The notes under the pieces: model-generated
Told to the model about the DNA's origin: nothing
The model's database searches: none
The model's input: only the letters and a program-made list of their open reading frames with translations
Source of the DNA: Quercus robur
Lineage: Eukaryota; Streptophyta; Magnoliopsida; Fagales; Fagaceae
NCBI RefSeq assembly: GCF_932294415.1
Contig: NC_065535.1
Span: forward strand, 87,932,862 to 87,996,861
Reading direction: 5' to 3'
Length of the DNA stretch: 64,000 bases
In this document: piece after piece, positions 1 through 11,700 of the stretch
How positions within the stretch are numbered: the first letter of the stretch is position 1
How the letters are laid out: every line of letters starts with the position of its first letter
Made by a program: the position numbers and the translations under genes

Positions 1-2003
1 TAAGGGTTTCTGCCCTAGATATCGTTTTTTCAGGTCGGTATTATTGTGCAGGATAGCTTCAATAAGCTCAGAATAATATATTTTTCTTAATAAGGGTTTC
101 TGCCCTAGATATCATTTTTTCAAGTCGGCACTATTGTGCAGGATAGTTTCAATAAGCTCAGAGTAATATCTTTTTTCTTAATATGGATGTCTGCCTTAAA
201 CATCGTTCAGAATATAAAAAGAAAAAGAAATCATATGATAGCACATCTATTCACGGCATAACTATTGCAGAAAAGATAGAATACACAAAATAAAGCAATG
301 TTGACTTTTATTAATATAAAGAAGTAGTACAACGTACAATGAAGGGTTTAAACAAGCCTCTACAGGAAACAAATTACAAAAGCAAGAATTAAAAAAAAAC
401 AAACAACAACAAGAGGTCTTTCTAAACTCTGTTCCAGTAGCAATCATATTGAGAGGATGACCCCCTTTGATGGAAGAGGAGAAGAAGAGGAAGAAGTAAA
501 AGCACCAAGATGGATCTGGTGATGAGAAAGAAGAAGAAGGGGAGGCAAAATGAGGCACCAGTAAAGGAAGAGATGAGGAAGTAGGGATACTGAGTCCCTG
601 CGTCAGTCCTAACTCCTAACACGCTGGTGCCATATTAGCTATGCTCATAGGAGAGCGGGTGGTGCTGATGGTGAGCAACCCCAGCTCAATTGCACCAAAA
701 GCTTGATACGATTAGCTCCTACTTCGGATTTTGACTGAGGAAGGATGAGAAGTATCTTGAGTCTCTGCGAACCCTGCCCTGATCGAGCCATCTTAAGTTT
801 CGAAGGGACATGGTGCTTTTGGAAAGGATGTGGTCTCTTCACCCCCGCTTCTGCCTCAGACATGTCACACTATAAGCTTTGACTGTGCTGATAAAGAAAA
901 CTTTGAGCACAGCTTGAGGTTCAAGGCTTTAGAAAGTTTAAAGGGTCTTTATGCGAAGGGAATACCCTCTCATCTGGCTTCTTATATGGAAGGTAAGTTC
1001 AGTGGCATTTAATCCGTACAGATTTCCAAGAAGATCTGCAAACGAGATCGTGTCTGTTCAAATTCCCCAATGTCATCTATAACCGTCAGGTTTGATCGGC
1101 CTCATAATGTAAATCTATTAAAGATGCGCCTCGTACTCTGTAACGGCAAGAGCGCACCGTGTGAAAATCTAGACGAATGTCTCGTAACTCGGCGCATTTC
1201 CTAAGTAGATGAAGAGACACCAACATTAACGAAGGGCAGAGCTAAATGAATTGAAATAAAGGCTTGGCATCACCAAAACCCTCCTCTCCGACTAAGAGGT
1301 CGGACAACAGGATTTTGAGGGGCTATTGTGGGGCCCAATAATTTGTGGCCCTGGCCCATTTTTACATTGGGACCCAAGGCCCGAGCCGAGGAGGGATATA
1401 GCCGAGGACGTGTAATAAAAGTCCAAGTAGTCTTAAGACATAGCCGAGGATGATTTTGTCCTCGGCATATCCGAGGTCCCCTTGAAAGAAAGGGCAAGAA
1501 CGGTATAGGAACAATTTTGGGAAAAACCTAAAATATCTATGTTAATAGAGAAAGGATCACTAGATAGTATGACGACCAAGGACAAAGGGAAAGCTGCCAT
1601 TACTGCCATTGAATACTCTGCACCTGACATAAACATGCTCTTCAGTTTTTACAACCACCCCCAACCATATTGGGTATGGACTGATGGGATAAGTATCAGT
1701 CCTAGAAAGTCGAACCTACACGTGGACGTTGGATAAGGGATACAAGCTAATATAAAAAGGGAAGTAAGCAATCTGGGTAAGGGGCTGGGAAAAAGGCCAA
1801 GAACCAGAGTCTCCCAGACCGTATCGAGGAGAAAGACTCCTTGAAGCGAACCTGGCTTACTTTTGTATGAACACTATGGTTAACCACCGATTAGTAACCA
1901 AGGCCTACCCTTTCAAACCCACGCTCTACAAATGATATTATTTGAGTCTTTTTACGTGAGAACCCAACACTATTTCGGGGTCGTCACGAACTGAGTCCTT
2001 ACA
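1..2003 (+). mobile_element. 3' part of a non-autonomous LTR retroelement (fossil)
   Basis: The window opens inside a tandem array with an exact 90-bp period (copies start at 1, 91 and, degraded, 181). A gag-pol-free internal tail follows, then a polypurine stretch near 1316-1326, then one LTR at 1327-2003 that starts TGTGGGGCCC and ends CCTTACA. The tail resembles the internal tail of the complete element at 10836-17193: both share a 'ttttattaatat...acaacgtacaa' block (about 307 and 15,335), a CTTCGGATTTTG block (about 721 and 15,971) and the same tract before the LTR. It is therefore a related family member whose 5' part lies outside the window. No gag or pol coding is seen. Confidence 0.75.
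1327..2003 (+). repeat. 3' LTR of the left-edge element
   Basis: About 677 bp. It is bounded by TG...CA, preceded by the purine tract 'ttttgaggggctat', and shares several GGCCC-rich and 'gccgagga' motifs with the LTRs at 10,836 and 16,578. The following bases AAATG (2004-2008) would be the right target-site copy; the left copy is outside the window. Confidence 0.7.
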
Positions 2004-2008
2004 AAATG

Positions 2009-2848
2009 AATCAAGTTTGAATTGTAATCTTGTTTGGTGGTAAACTCAAGCTTGACTTGTGTTCAAAATAAAATTGAATAAACAAGCTTGAACTTTTAAT
2101 ATTGAATCAGCTCGGCTTATTTATAGCCCCACACAATATATCATCTCAATAAATTGTGAAAAAGAAAATTGTGTCAATAACTAAATTAAAATTAAATACT
2201 CTTGCAACACTGTTAGATGAGAGATCTATCGAGAATGTACGGAATACCTTTTGATTTTCAATTGATAATATTATTGTTTGATGTCGATAGAAGCAAATGG
2301 TAAAATTTTCTCTTCTAAATTACATGACACTGTTAAGTCTAAATGATCCTATTATAATTTCTTTTAAATTTAGAGGCATCAATTTGCTTATAAAATTAAG
2401 AAAACGGAAGGTTTTATTTTTATTTTTATTTTTATATATATTTATTTTGACTTTCTTTCTATGCATTATGTTTGATATTCTTTAAATAAATGATTTGATT
2501 CAGTTTTTATTTATTAATTTATCAATTTGCGTTCCTTTTTTTTTTTTTTGGGAGAAGTGCATTTCAGATACAAAGTGCTTTTCCAATGGGTCCCATGCAT
2601 TATTTACGGGACCCATGAACTTTTTTTTAACAAAAGTTTTATTAAAAATGAGTCTCGCGATACTATTTATATATTTAAAAATTATTTTACTACAGTGTTT
2701 TCAATTTTCAACAAAATAAACGGTATCCAAATGGAACCTTAGTATTTAAACTTAAGTTCTATTCATGAAGGATATTGACCAAGTCAATGGATTGAAAGTT
2801 GAAATTGAATTAGTGACTTGTTCATTATTTTATTTGATTTCATTGTTC

Positions 2849-2882
<34 letters not shown>

Positions 2883-4278
2883 TGAGTAAAATACTATTTT
2901 AGTTTATAAACTTTACTAAAAGTTTGTTTTTCATGCTTAAACTTAAAAAAAAGTTATATTTTCCCTTAAAATTTGTAAATTCTTTTTTAATAGTTTAAAG
3001 ACAAAATAATAATAATAAGAGAACTTTTTAAATAGTTTTGAGATGAAAATTAAACTTTTGGTAAAGTTCAAAGATATAAAGTAAAACATTTTTAATAGTT
3101 TTAAGGTGAAAAAATAACTTTTCAATAATTGAGGGATGAAAAACTAATTTTTTAAAATATAATGATTAAAAATAAAATTTTGATAATATTTTAGGTCCAA
3201 AATAATATTTTATCTTTTTATTTTTTATTATTTTTATTACCACAGATATAAAGGAAGACAACCGTGAGGTCCGTGACACACAATAGACCTGGTTTACCAG
3301 ACCCCATCTCCCAGCTGTCCAATCCATCCTCCCCGAGATGGATATCCTATCCAGATTCCATATTTGGTGCAGTGCAGGCACCACTTGTGTTCACAAATAC
3401 ATTTCTACCTCCTTTTTTTTCCACATCTTGCATCGTGTGAACTGAAAATGAAATATTCTGTCTTATCTTTGAATAATCATATTCTTCATATGTTCTTCAT
3501 CCTCCACATGACCTTTCATTCAATCATTCGATTACTCCATCAATCAAGTTATGAAATTTTTTGTTTCTATATCATGTTGATGTCAAAATATAATACTCTT
3601 TGGAATAAAAATTCGATATTTTTTTTTATCATATCTTTTATTATAATTAAAAAGTCAATATTTTTTTATTTACTAGTTGAGGATAGTTTTAAAAATTTGT
3701 ATTTCTTTACTTGGAAAACAGAATTGTTGAATAATGTGTCCTCAGCAATATGATGAGGAAGTATCCAATAAGTTATAGAGTCAATATGGACTATCAGCAA
3801 GCGCACAGAATGGGCCAGAAGGGCAAAATGTACAGGCATCTGTAATTCTATTGAGATAATCATTCACTACATGAAAAACAATGCCTAGTACAGTTCAGGC
3901 ACCACGACAAATTTGTTAGTGATATATGGTCTGTCTACCAATTTAGTGCGTGGATGTGACTGACCATGTAATGAAAGTCATTACATAGGCGATTGCAGAC
4001 TGTAGCCATTGACACTGCAGAAAGACCACCCAACCTTCAAGAAATGTATCTGATAGCTCTGAAAACCACCTCAAAATTCCTGAATTAATATTGCAGAAAA
4101 AACCCCTGTTATGAGCTCAACAATTGTATCAAACATCTCCCAAAACTGCCTCAAAATGCCTTAATTGACAGGCAAAGCTAAGAGCTATTACAAGTTACAG
4201 CCACAATCAGTTCAAACTAGAGTCAAATGACACTGCTTCAGAATTACACAGCCAGCAAAAATAAGAAACAACATCAAC
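2009..4278. other. AT-rich intergenic stretch
   Basis: No convincing gene. The stretch holds an (AT)n microsatellite near 2850-2880 and several T/A homopolymers. The open frames here (for example 3364-3753) are short, low in complexity and match no family I know. Confidence 0.6.
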
Positions 4279-4293
4279 CATATTGAGTACCTA

Positions 4294-4403
4294 TATATTT
4301 TTTTTTGATAAGTTTTATTGATATCAAAAAAGGGACACCCTAGTACACAGGGAGTGTACAAGGGGTCAACAATTCAAGTACAAAAATTACAAGAATCAAG
4401 GAA
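4294..4403 (-). mobile_element. Short retroposon tail (SINE or truncated LINE), antisense
   Basis: A 110-bp insert beginning with an oligo-T run (the poly-A tail of a minus-strand element), followed by 'gataagttttattgatatc'. It is flanked by a perfect 15-bp target-site duplication, catattgagtaccta, at 4279-4293 and 4404-4418. A poly-A tail plus a long target-site duplication is the signature of LINE-type reverse transcription. The source family cannot be fixed from 110 bp. Confidence 0.75.
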
Positions 4404-4814
4404 CATATTGAGTACCTACATTAAAAGAATTGCGCATTGATTGGGAAGTAAACTTCAGGAAACAAAAGGGACCAATCTATAAAGCTGAGAAAATGTTTGT
4501 TTTGGTAAAAGATGAAAACTTCGATAGTCTCAGTTTGATTACAGAAGTCTTTACAAAAGAAAGCTACAAGTCTAAATATGACAAGATAACAGATTGCAAC
4601 CCAGAGTGTGACAATCATATTAATTGGCAATAAAAGTCGCCTTACTTTTCATATACTGACACAGTGACTTGGAAAGAATGAAAAAAGAAAAAAGAAAAAA
4701 AAAAAGAAGCAAGGACAAGTGATTTATACCTTCCACTTTAAATTTCTTCAATCCACATTAAAGGATTAAGTATCATGCTGTGTACATCAAACAGAACTTG
4801 TAGCAGATATCTTG

Positions 4815-7800
4815 TCATTGGTGATTGAGCTCATCTGCAATTGTTTTTCTAGCCTTATTGCATAGTTCTTCTGGATCACTTCCTTCTATAGGCTTATGAA
4901 TAACAACTTCCACAGAACCTAAATTTAAGATGCCCTCCATTCCTGCAGGCATGATTTTGCCAGTTCCCTTAAGGGTAATAGGTACTACTGGCACTTTGGT
5001 TTTTGCTGCAACACTGAATGCACCTTTCTACATATCACCATCAAAAAAAAAAAAAAAAAAAATATAATCAGAGAAAACTAATAGAACTCCTGAATCTCCC
5101 CTCAAGCATAGTTTTCATAAAAAAAATTGAAAGTAATGCAAATTGAGAGAGGAGGAGCAGACTGGAGCCAAATAGGAAATAATTACTGCATAAATTGAAA
5201 TTATCTAGAGATTGTTCACTTCAACTTTGAACTGCCATGGGGGTGACTTTTTAAATGCAGCAAGAAAAAGTACTAAAGCATGTCAAAGTACACATGTGTT
5301 ATAAATATGATAGGACTCTAACCTATCTTCTATTTTGGTTGTAGAGAAAATTAAAGAATCAAATTTTTTTCTTCCTTTTTGTTCATGATCCTCAGCAACT
5401 AGACACTACAGGTGAGTTTCCGGTTCTTGTTTCCCTAAATGACCATATCAAATCAGCCCCAAAAGATTCCTGATGTGAACTCACCTTGAAAGCACCCAAT
5501 TTTCCATCTTTACTCCGTGTTCCCTCAGGGAAGAAAAATACAGAGGCCCCCTTCTTTGTAAGATCCATGCATCGCTTAAGGCAGTCCTATATGAGAAAAA
5601 TCCCAAAATTCAAATCTATAGTTTCAGATCAAGACTAAGTTTACCCAGACAGGAAAAAAAAATTATGATAAAACAGTTGTGGTACATTTCCATCTGACCT
5701 AGACATGCCAAATGAAGACAACTGCAATGAGAAACAATGTGAAAGAGTAAAGGAACTACCAACTGGCTTTTGCTGTCCATGCGCTTCAAAGGGATGACAC
5801 CCAACAAAAACATGGCCCACCCAATAATGGGATAAAGGAATATTGAAGTCTTGCTGATGAACTTAAAGCTCCTTCCAAGAGTGAGAAGAGTATAGATGTC
5901 TAAAAAGCTCTGGTGGTTGGAAACATATACAGCAGGAATATCAGAAGGAGGCAGATTCTCCAATCCCTCATACTTAATTTTTATAAATGGAGTGACAGTT
6001 AAAGTTGCCCAAATTTTGGCAATGAAATGCTGAGCTTTTCTTCGGTATCGATCAAACAAGAGTACAAATGGATGTACCACCAGCATCAGCAGAAACAGAA
6101 AGATGGCAGTGAAAGCAGTGACAACATAAAAACATATTCCTCTAACTTTTGAGCTCAACTTATGTTCTGCACTTCAGAGATTTTAAAAGGAAATGGATTA
6201 GGCTATAAGCTTGAATATAAAGATGGAGAGTGTCTGAAAAAGGCGGAAAAGAAAAACCTGATAATGGGTAGCTGGCATCAGGGTACCCTGTTTCAGCAAG
6301 TTCAGATCTTACAACTATGTATCTGGACAATCTATTTTTATTGCAGACTTTATTATTAGAATAAGTTCTATTCAACTCTTCTTTTGGCTTAGAATAGTTC
6401 CACGGTACGCCGCCATCCTTCCTTGGAACACATGAATACCTACTTTGAGCAGCTTTTAAAGAAAAAGAGCACAGTCAAAAAATTTAAAAGATTATGGCCA
6501 CTAGATAAGGGATCAACTAAAAGAAGGAATAACAAACAGTTTGATACATTGTCTATAAAATCATGAAGATATATCAATAATTTGAGCAAAAACTTTTTAT
6601 GTGGTCATATTTAAAGCCAAAAAATAAAAAACAAATGAAAATTTCAAGACATTTTTTGGCAAGGATTGGGACCAACATTGATGATTTCCACCACCCGCAA
6701 AAGCACAGAAAGCAGGGAATCAGCTAATGAGGATAAGTAACAAAGTGGACATTTTAATCTGCTGTTCAGGTGACAAAGTAGAGTAGTTTGTAAGGGGAAC
6801 GAATAGGAAGGACAATTGTGGGCTTGGGGCTACATTTTCTTAAATGGCAGTTCTTGGAAGTGCATCCATATGAAATTAAATATATATTCTTGTTATATGA
6901 TCACACAACATAAAAATGAGAACATAAACCACACGTCATTATTTCTACAACCCATTACTGTAATTTTTAATATCACTCAACTCAATTAATCATTAACCCC
7001 GACTAATTGAGGTCAGCTATGTGGGTCCTTTTAAGCCACTCAACCATATCAAGGGAAATTTTTTATAATATCACTGATTTCTAGTCCAAGAACTAATTTC
7101 ATGATCCAGGTGGTTAAGCAAGAGATGGAGAATCGGCCACATCACCAGTAGTAAACTTTCAACATAAATCTTAAACAGTTAAAAAATGCCGCAAGTCATT
7201 AATCATTTATTTGGGCACGAAGCATATTTATAGTGTGCTTATATGATAGAGATACATTACTCACAGATGGTTGAATTTCTCAAAACTGCCCGTTTATGTG
7301 GAAAGCAATGGGGATTAAGTCCTCTGTAAGTGCACGATTGCTGAAAGAAGGATCAAAAGCAACGAAATCATAAAACAAATTTCACAGGAAATAACAACAG
7401 CATCAAAGGCAGAGGAAAATTTCCATTTCTCAAAGTCGCTAGATAAATGTTTTTTTTTTTTTTTGGGGGGGGATAACAAATTTTATTAAATAAGGCGATG
7501 TGTACTATAGACGCACACACAATTAAACTCTAAAATCAAAATGATCAATTAAGTCAATTGCACAAGCCATGCCTACCTATGCCATGTCTTCTTTCAACAT
7601 CCCCACCAAAATATGTGACAAGCTTGATGCTTTAGCAAGACGATTCTGGTGGAAACCTAAGGCTTTGGATGGTAAGTTTGTTGCTTGTAAAGCTTGGGAC
7701 AAGCTTTGTCAACCTAAGTGCAAGGGAGGCCTTGGTTTTAAAAAAGCCAAGGATTGCAACAAAGCCCTCCTGGCAAAATTAGCTTGGACGGTAGCATCAA

Positions 7801-10085
7801 GGAGAGACAGTCTCTGCATGAGAATCCTAAGAGCAAAATATAAAGTCAATCATGATTGGCTACACAGAGATCCTCCTAAATATGCATCTCTAATCTGGAA
7901 AGCCATTGAAGGTGCCAAAGAGATCATAGTAAAAGGAGCTTGTTATCTCATTGGTGATGGAGTCTCAATCAATATATGGAAGGATCCATGGGTCCCCTGG
8001 ATCCACAACTTCGTCCCCAAACCAAGGATAGATATTTATGCTCTCTCGCCTCTGACAGTTTCATAGCTTATTGATTGCGAATCTTGAAGTTGGAGAGCAA
8101 GCTTGGTAAAAGAATTGTTTGAGCCTACCTCAGCCCAAGCTATCCTCTCACTCCCAATTCCCTTCAATTCGAGAGCTGACAAACTAATCTGTTTACCTAC
8201 TTCCAAGGGAGCCTTTTTGGTTAAATCTGCCTATCGCACTTGCACCAACCAAGCCAATAACAATAACCATCCCAAAGTGCCATGAGGAAAGCTGTGGAAG
8301 TTCAAGGCACCTGAGAGAATTAAAATACTATTATGGAGAGTAGGTGTTAATGCTCTGCCCACTAGAGAGAACCTGATGTCCAGAGTTACTGCCAGTGATC
8401 CAAGCTGTATTCCCTGTGGCAGTGAGATTAAATCATGCTGCCATTGTTTGTGACCTGTCCAGTAGCTCGAGCACTATGGCATTCTACCTGCTGGGGTTTT
8501 AAAACAAATGAAGCTAATCTCACCACATGTGAGGACATCATCATGTTGGTTTTGAACCCACCTAAGACAGCAAACTCCTCTGTAACTCAATGGTCAATTT
8601 CTCTTACCATGGCATTCGTGCTAGAAGAGATTTGGAGCCTGAGAAATCATAAATTGCATAACAGAGGTAATATCGATATTCTGAAGGCTAGCAGGCAAAT
8701 TCAAGCCAAATCTTTGGAGTTTCAATCCTTGATGGCAGCTGAGAACGGTAAACTAACAAGCTTATCCCACTTGACATGGGAACGTCCCCCTCGAGGCTCG
8801 ATCAAGATCAATACTGACGCAGCAGTCTCGGATTCAGTCACTGCCTTAGCTGTCATAGCTAGAGACTCTAATGGTAAGGTTATGAAGGTTTGGGCTAAAT
8901 TGCATGAAGAGTGCTCCCCTCTCCAAGCTGAAGCTACTGCACTCTTATGGGCGGTTCAGATTGCTGCTAGCAAGCAATGGAGCTATGTCATTTTTGAGGG
9001 TGACTCTAAAGTTTGTTTTGAGCCCTTAATTCATAGAGACCTCCCATCTGATTGGTCCATAAGTAACATCATTTGTAATATTATTAGTATCTCCGATTCT
9101 TGTCTTCGTTTTAGTTTTCGATGGGTTAAGCGGGTATGCAACTCTGTGGCTCATACAGCAGCAAAGCTTGCTATACGCTCCAACATGTCTTTTTATTTCA
9201 ATAATGATAATCTGCCTGCAGAACTTGTCTCTGCTTGTAAGGTAGACTATCCTCATGTTTCCCTTGTTTAATGTCAATAGACGATTATCAAAAAAGAAAG
9301 AAAAAAGAAAGTAATCCTGACACTGACATCCACTCAAACAAAAATATGAAAAACAACAGTTTTAAGGTCTAAAATAGTCGTCTCACATCCCACAATGCTT
9401 AAAGTGTTTCTTCCCCCAGTTTCAGTTCTAGTCCTTCTATGAAACGGTTTAGTAATAGCCTATCATATAAAGGCTTTATTATATCCAACAACATTGATAT
9501 CTAGCAGTTTATTTTTAAGAGGGTAGTGTCTACCATTCTTTGTTTCTTGTTCCATTCACTGTTTTAACACCAAACAGCCATCAAAACATATTCAAGATCC
9601 AATCTTTTTCATTACCTAGACCCTTCAACATCAATCAATGAAGGCTTCAAGATCTCATCAAGAAATCTAATTTAGTGCCGAATTCCTAAAGATCCTACAT
9701 AATCATTCTAGAACAGAACTTCTCAATTAACCAAAATCTCTAAAAAAGCATTTCAATAATTTTTCTTTGATAAGTAACTAACTAAAAAGCAATTCATATT
9801 ACAGCAACTAACAATTGAAAGCTTATTTCCGATCAAGAAAACCTAGTATTATGCTTGGTTAGTGAGAAAATGAAGAAATCCAATAAAGTCAAACTTCCGC
9901 TAACACTGACAATTTCACTCATATCCTAATATTCTCTTTTTTTCTGAGCAAGCAAACATAGGCTAAGGGTAAAGCGTAAAATTACCGGCAAAAAAGATGA
10001 AGCAGTGGAAAGCCTCGAATCCTTGTAACCTGAAATTTGAAGCAACAAGAACAAGAGAGAGCAATTCAGTTCAGTTACACACAAA

Positions 10086-10128
<43 letters not shown>

Positions 10129-10179
10129 CGTACCAAAACGGTGTAGTATTGTAGTGGAAGAGTGGGAAACGACTTCCAT
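4815..10179 (-). CDS. LPAT1: 1-acyl-sn-glycerol-3-phosphate acyltransferase, plastid
   Basis: Transfers an acyl group from acyl-ACP to lysophosphatidic acid, making phosphatidic acid in the plastid (prokaryotic) lipid pathway. Coding exons on the minus strand: 10179-10134, 10029-9986, 7340-7265, 6452-6258, 6166-5760, 5586-5485, 5027-4815. They sum to 1083 nt and 360 aa with phases that join exactly; Arabidopsis LPAT1 is about 356 aa. The start MEVVSHSS resembles MDVASARS of that protein. Residues 1 to about 110 are Ser/Arg/Lys-rich, as in a chloroplast transit peptide, and a hydrophobic segment lies near 131-158. The catalytic motif NHQSFLD (His205-Asp210) and the substrate motif FPEGTRS (about 275-281) are intact, as is VPIT. 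Exon 3 could instead start at 7323, but only the acceptor at 7340 keeps the frame. Intron 2 carries a LINE. Expression cannot be judged from sequence. Confidence 0.93.
6453..7264 (-). other. LPAT1 intron 3
   Basis: An AT-rich intron between coding exons 3 and 4. I see no nested gene or recognisable transposon in it. Confidence 0.7.
7450..9310 (+). mobile_element. 5'-truncated, broken LINE in LPAT1 intron 2
   Basis: The sense strand is opposite to LPAT1. It keeps only the C-terminal part of a plant LINE ORF2. First comes the end of the reverse transcriptase region (7555-8066, starting [13 protein letters not shown], with WWKPK and WKDPW blocks). A cysteine-rich zf-RVT zone follows (about 8290-8460). 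Last is an RNase H-like domain (8435-9271) with NTDAA, QAEATAL and EGDSK, the usual acidic positions, and the tail motif [11 protein letters not shown]. The frame is interrupted by a stop at 8064-8066 and again near 8283, and it shifts before 8435. The piece ends in an A-rich tail at about 9289-9309. A T-run plus G-run (7451-7470) at the left edge may be the end of another, opposite retroposon. Confidence 0.85.
9311..9985 (-). other. Remainder of LPAT1 intron 2
   Basis: AT-rich intron sequence between the LINE tail and coding exon 2. I see no further element or gene in it. Confidence 0.6.
10091..10120 (+). repeat. (GT)n(GA)n microsatellite in LPAT1 intron 1
   Basis: A short GTGTGT run passes into about 12 GA units, just downstream (on the minus strand) of the exon 1 donor at 10134/10133. 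Confidence 0.85.
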
Positions 10180-10835
10180 AGATAGAAAAGAAAAAAAAAA
10201 AAAAAACTGTGTCTCAGTTGAGAAAACGATGTAGTATTCTCCAAAAAAAGCGGGGCTGAATTGTGATTGCAAAGTTCCTTATCTTCTCGCGTGTGTTTGT
10301 CTTGTCAATCAGAAAATTCTCTGCTTTTTTCTGTTTGGGTGTGTTTGCGAGTTGGAGTTGGCGTGGGACTGACTAGGATTACTCTCTAGCTGTGTCTTCT
10401 TCTCCAATGCACCCGCCTGCTTTTTTTTTTTTTTTTTTTAATTAAAAAAAAGAATCTTTTTTGACAAATTAAAAAAAAAGAATCTATTAATATTAAACAA
10501 AGAAAAAAAAATTGGGTGAAAATAAAACAATGAACAAGAAATTCATTAAAAATATTTAGAAGATAATAATGAAAATATTCTTAATCAAATAAATATTATT
10601 TAATTAATATTCAAATACAATAAATAAAATAAAAGGTCTCACTTGAAGTTTTTGCTTTATTGGCCTCAAAATTGGTTGATACATCCTGGCGCTCACTAAC
10701 AAGGAATACTCAAACATTACTGCTATGCCACTTGCCATATTGGCGTTTTGTGTTGAATGTATCATCGATCTGTTTGTTTCGGTCAAAAAAACCTTACATA
10801 AAGATAATTTTTTTGTATTTTGCAATGTTTGGTAA
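10180..10835. other. LPAT1 5' region, then AT-rich spacer
   Basis: The first 200 bp upstream of the LPAT1 start should hold its 5' UTR and core promoter; I see no clear TATA box. From 10,423 the sequence becomes poly-T/A and AT-rich up to the LTR element. No gene is supported. Confidence 0.5.
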
Positions 10836-11451
10836 TGTGTGGCCCAACAATATATGGGCCAGGCCCACTTGTTCACGGGAAGCTTTAAGGCCCAAGCCGA
10901 AGGAGGTGGTAGTCCAGGCTCATTAGTGTAAAGCAGAAATGGGCCCAGAGAGGCAGCCGAGGACGGTGCAGCCCTCGGCTGGTCCAAAGCTCCACCAAGA
11001 AAAGGGGCAAAAGCGGCATAGGGACAATCTTAAAAGAAAATCTGAAATATCTAGGAAAGGCTGCCCTTACTGCCTTTCCCAGACTGAGTTTTGCACCTAA
11101 CAGAGCCGTGTTCTTTAGCTTTATCAACTACTCCCAAAGACTCGGGTATGGGACAGATGGGACAAGTATCAGTCTTAGAAAGGATGACCCTACACGTGGA
11201 CGAAGGAAATTGAACGCATGCTGGTATAAAAGAAAAAATATGTAACCTAAAAGGAGGCTCCAGTCCCACTAGGAAAGGGAGGGTTCCTAAAGTGAATACA
11301 CCTGAGCCATGTATGAACACCTTAACAAAAACCACCGCCGGGTAAACGCGACTTAGCCTTTCGATCCCACTCTCTACAAATGATATTGTATGGGCCCATT
11401 CACGTCCTGACCCAACTACAATTTTGGTTCGTTCTGGAACGTGACCCTACA
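10836..11451 (+). repeat. 5' LTR
   Basis: Starts TGTGTGGCCC and ends ACCCTACA. It contains a TATA-like 'tataaaag' near 11,224, a plausible U3/R promoter. It has the same length as the right LTR. Confidence 0.92.
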
Positions 11452-11452
11452 A

Positions 11453-11474
11453 TTGGCGCCGTCTGTGGGGAGGC
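11453..11474 (+). other. Primer binding site of the LTR element
   Basis: The block TTGGCGCCGTCTGTGGGGA begins two bases inside the LTR, where plant Gypsy-type elements carry their tRNA-primer complement. The exact tRNA cannot be assigned without a comparison. Confidence 0.7.
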
Positions 11475-11700
11475 TTACGTGTTAGCTCGAACGGTGGTGA
11501 AGTTGAGCTTCTGTCGAACAAAGGACTACGAGGGTGCCTTTGTCACCGGTGACACATTGTTGCTATTCCAACATAAGTTCCCACTAGGGGCTATGTTCCA
11601 CGGTGTCAATGACATGGGCAAGTCTAGGGGCTTCAAACATCAGGCTAGCTTCCCCCACCTTATTCGAGGAGCTAAACCTTCGGAAGATAAATAAATAAAG

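Noticed and set aside
3364-3753. 129-aa plus-strand frame
   Set aside because: Phe/Ile/Tyr/Leu-heavy translation of AT-rich DNA, no motif, no splice partners.
7323-7340. Alternative acceptor for LPAT1 exon 3 at 7323
   Set aside because: It breaks the frame with exon 2; the acceptor at 7340 has a better pyrimidine tract and joins in phase.
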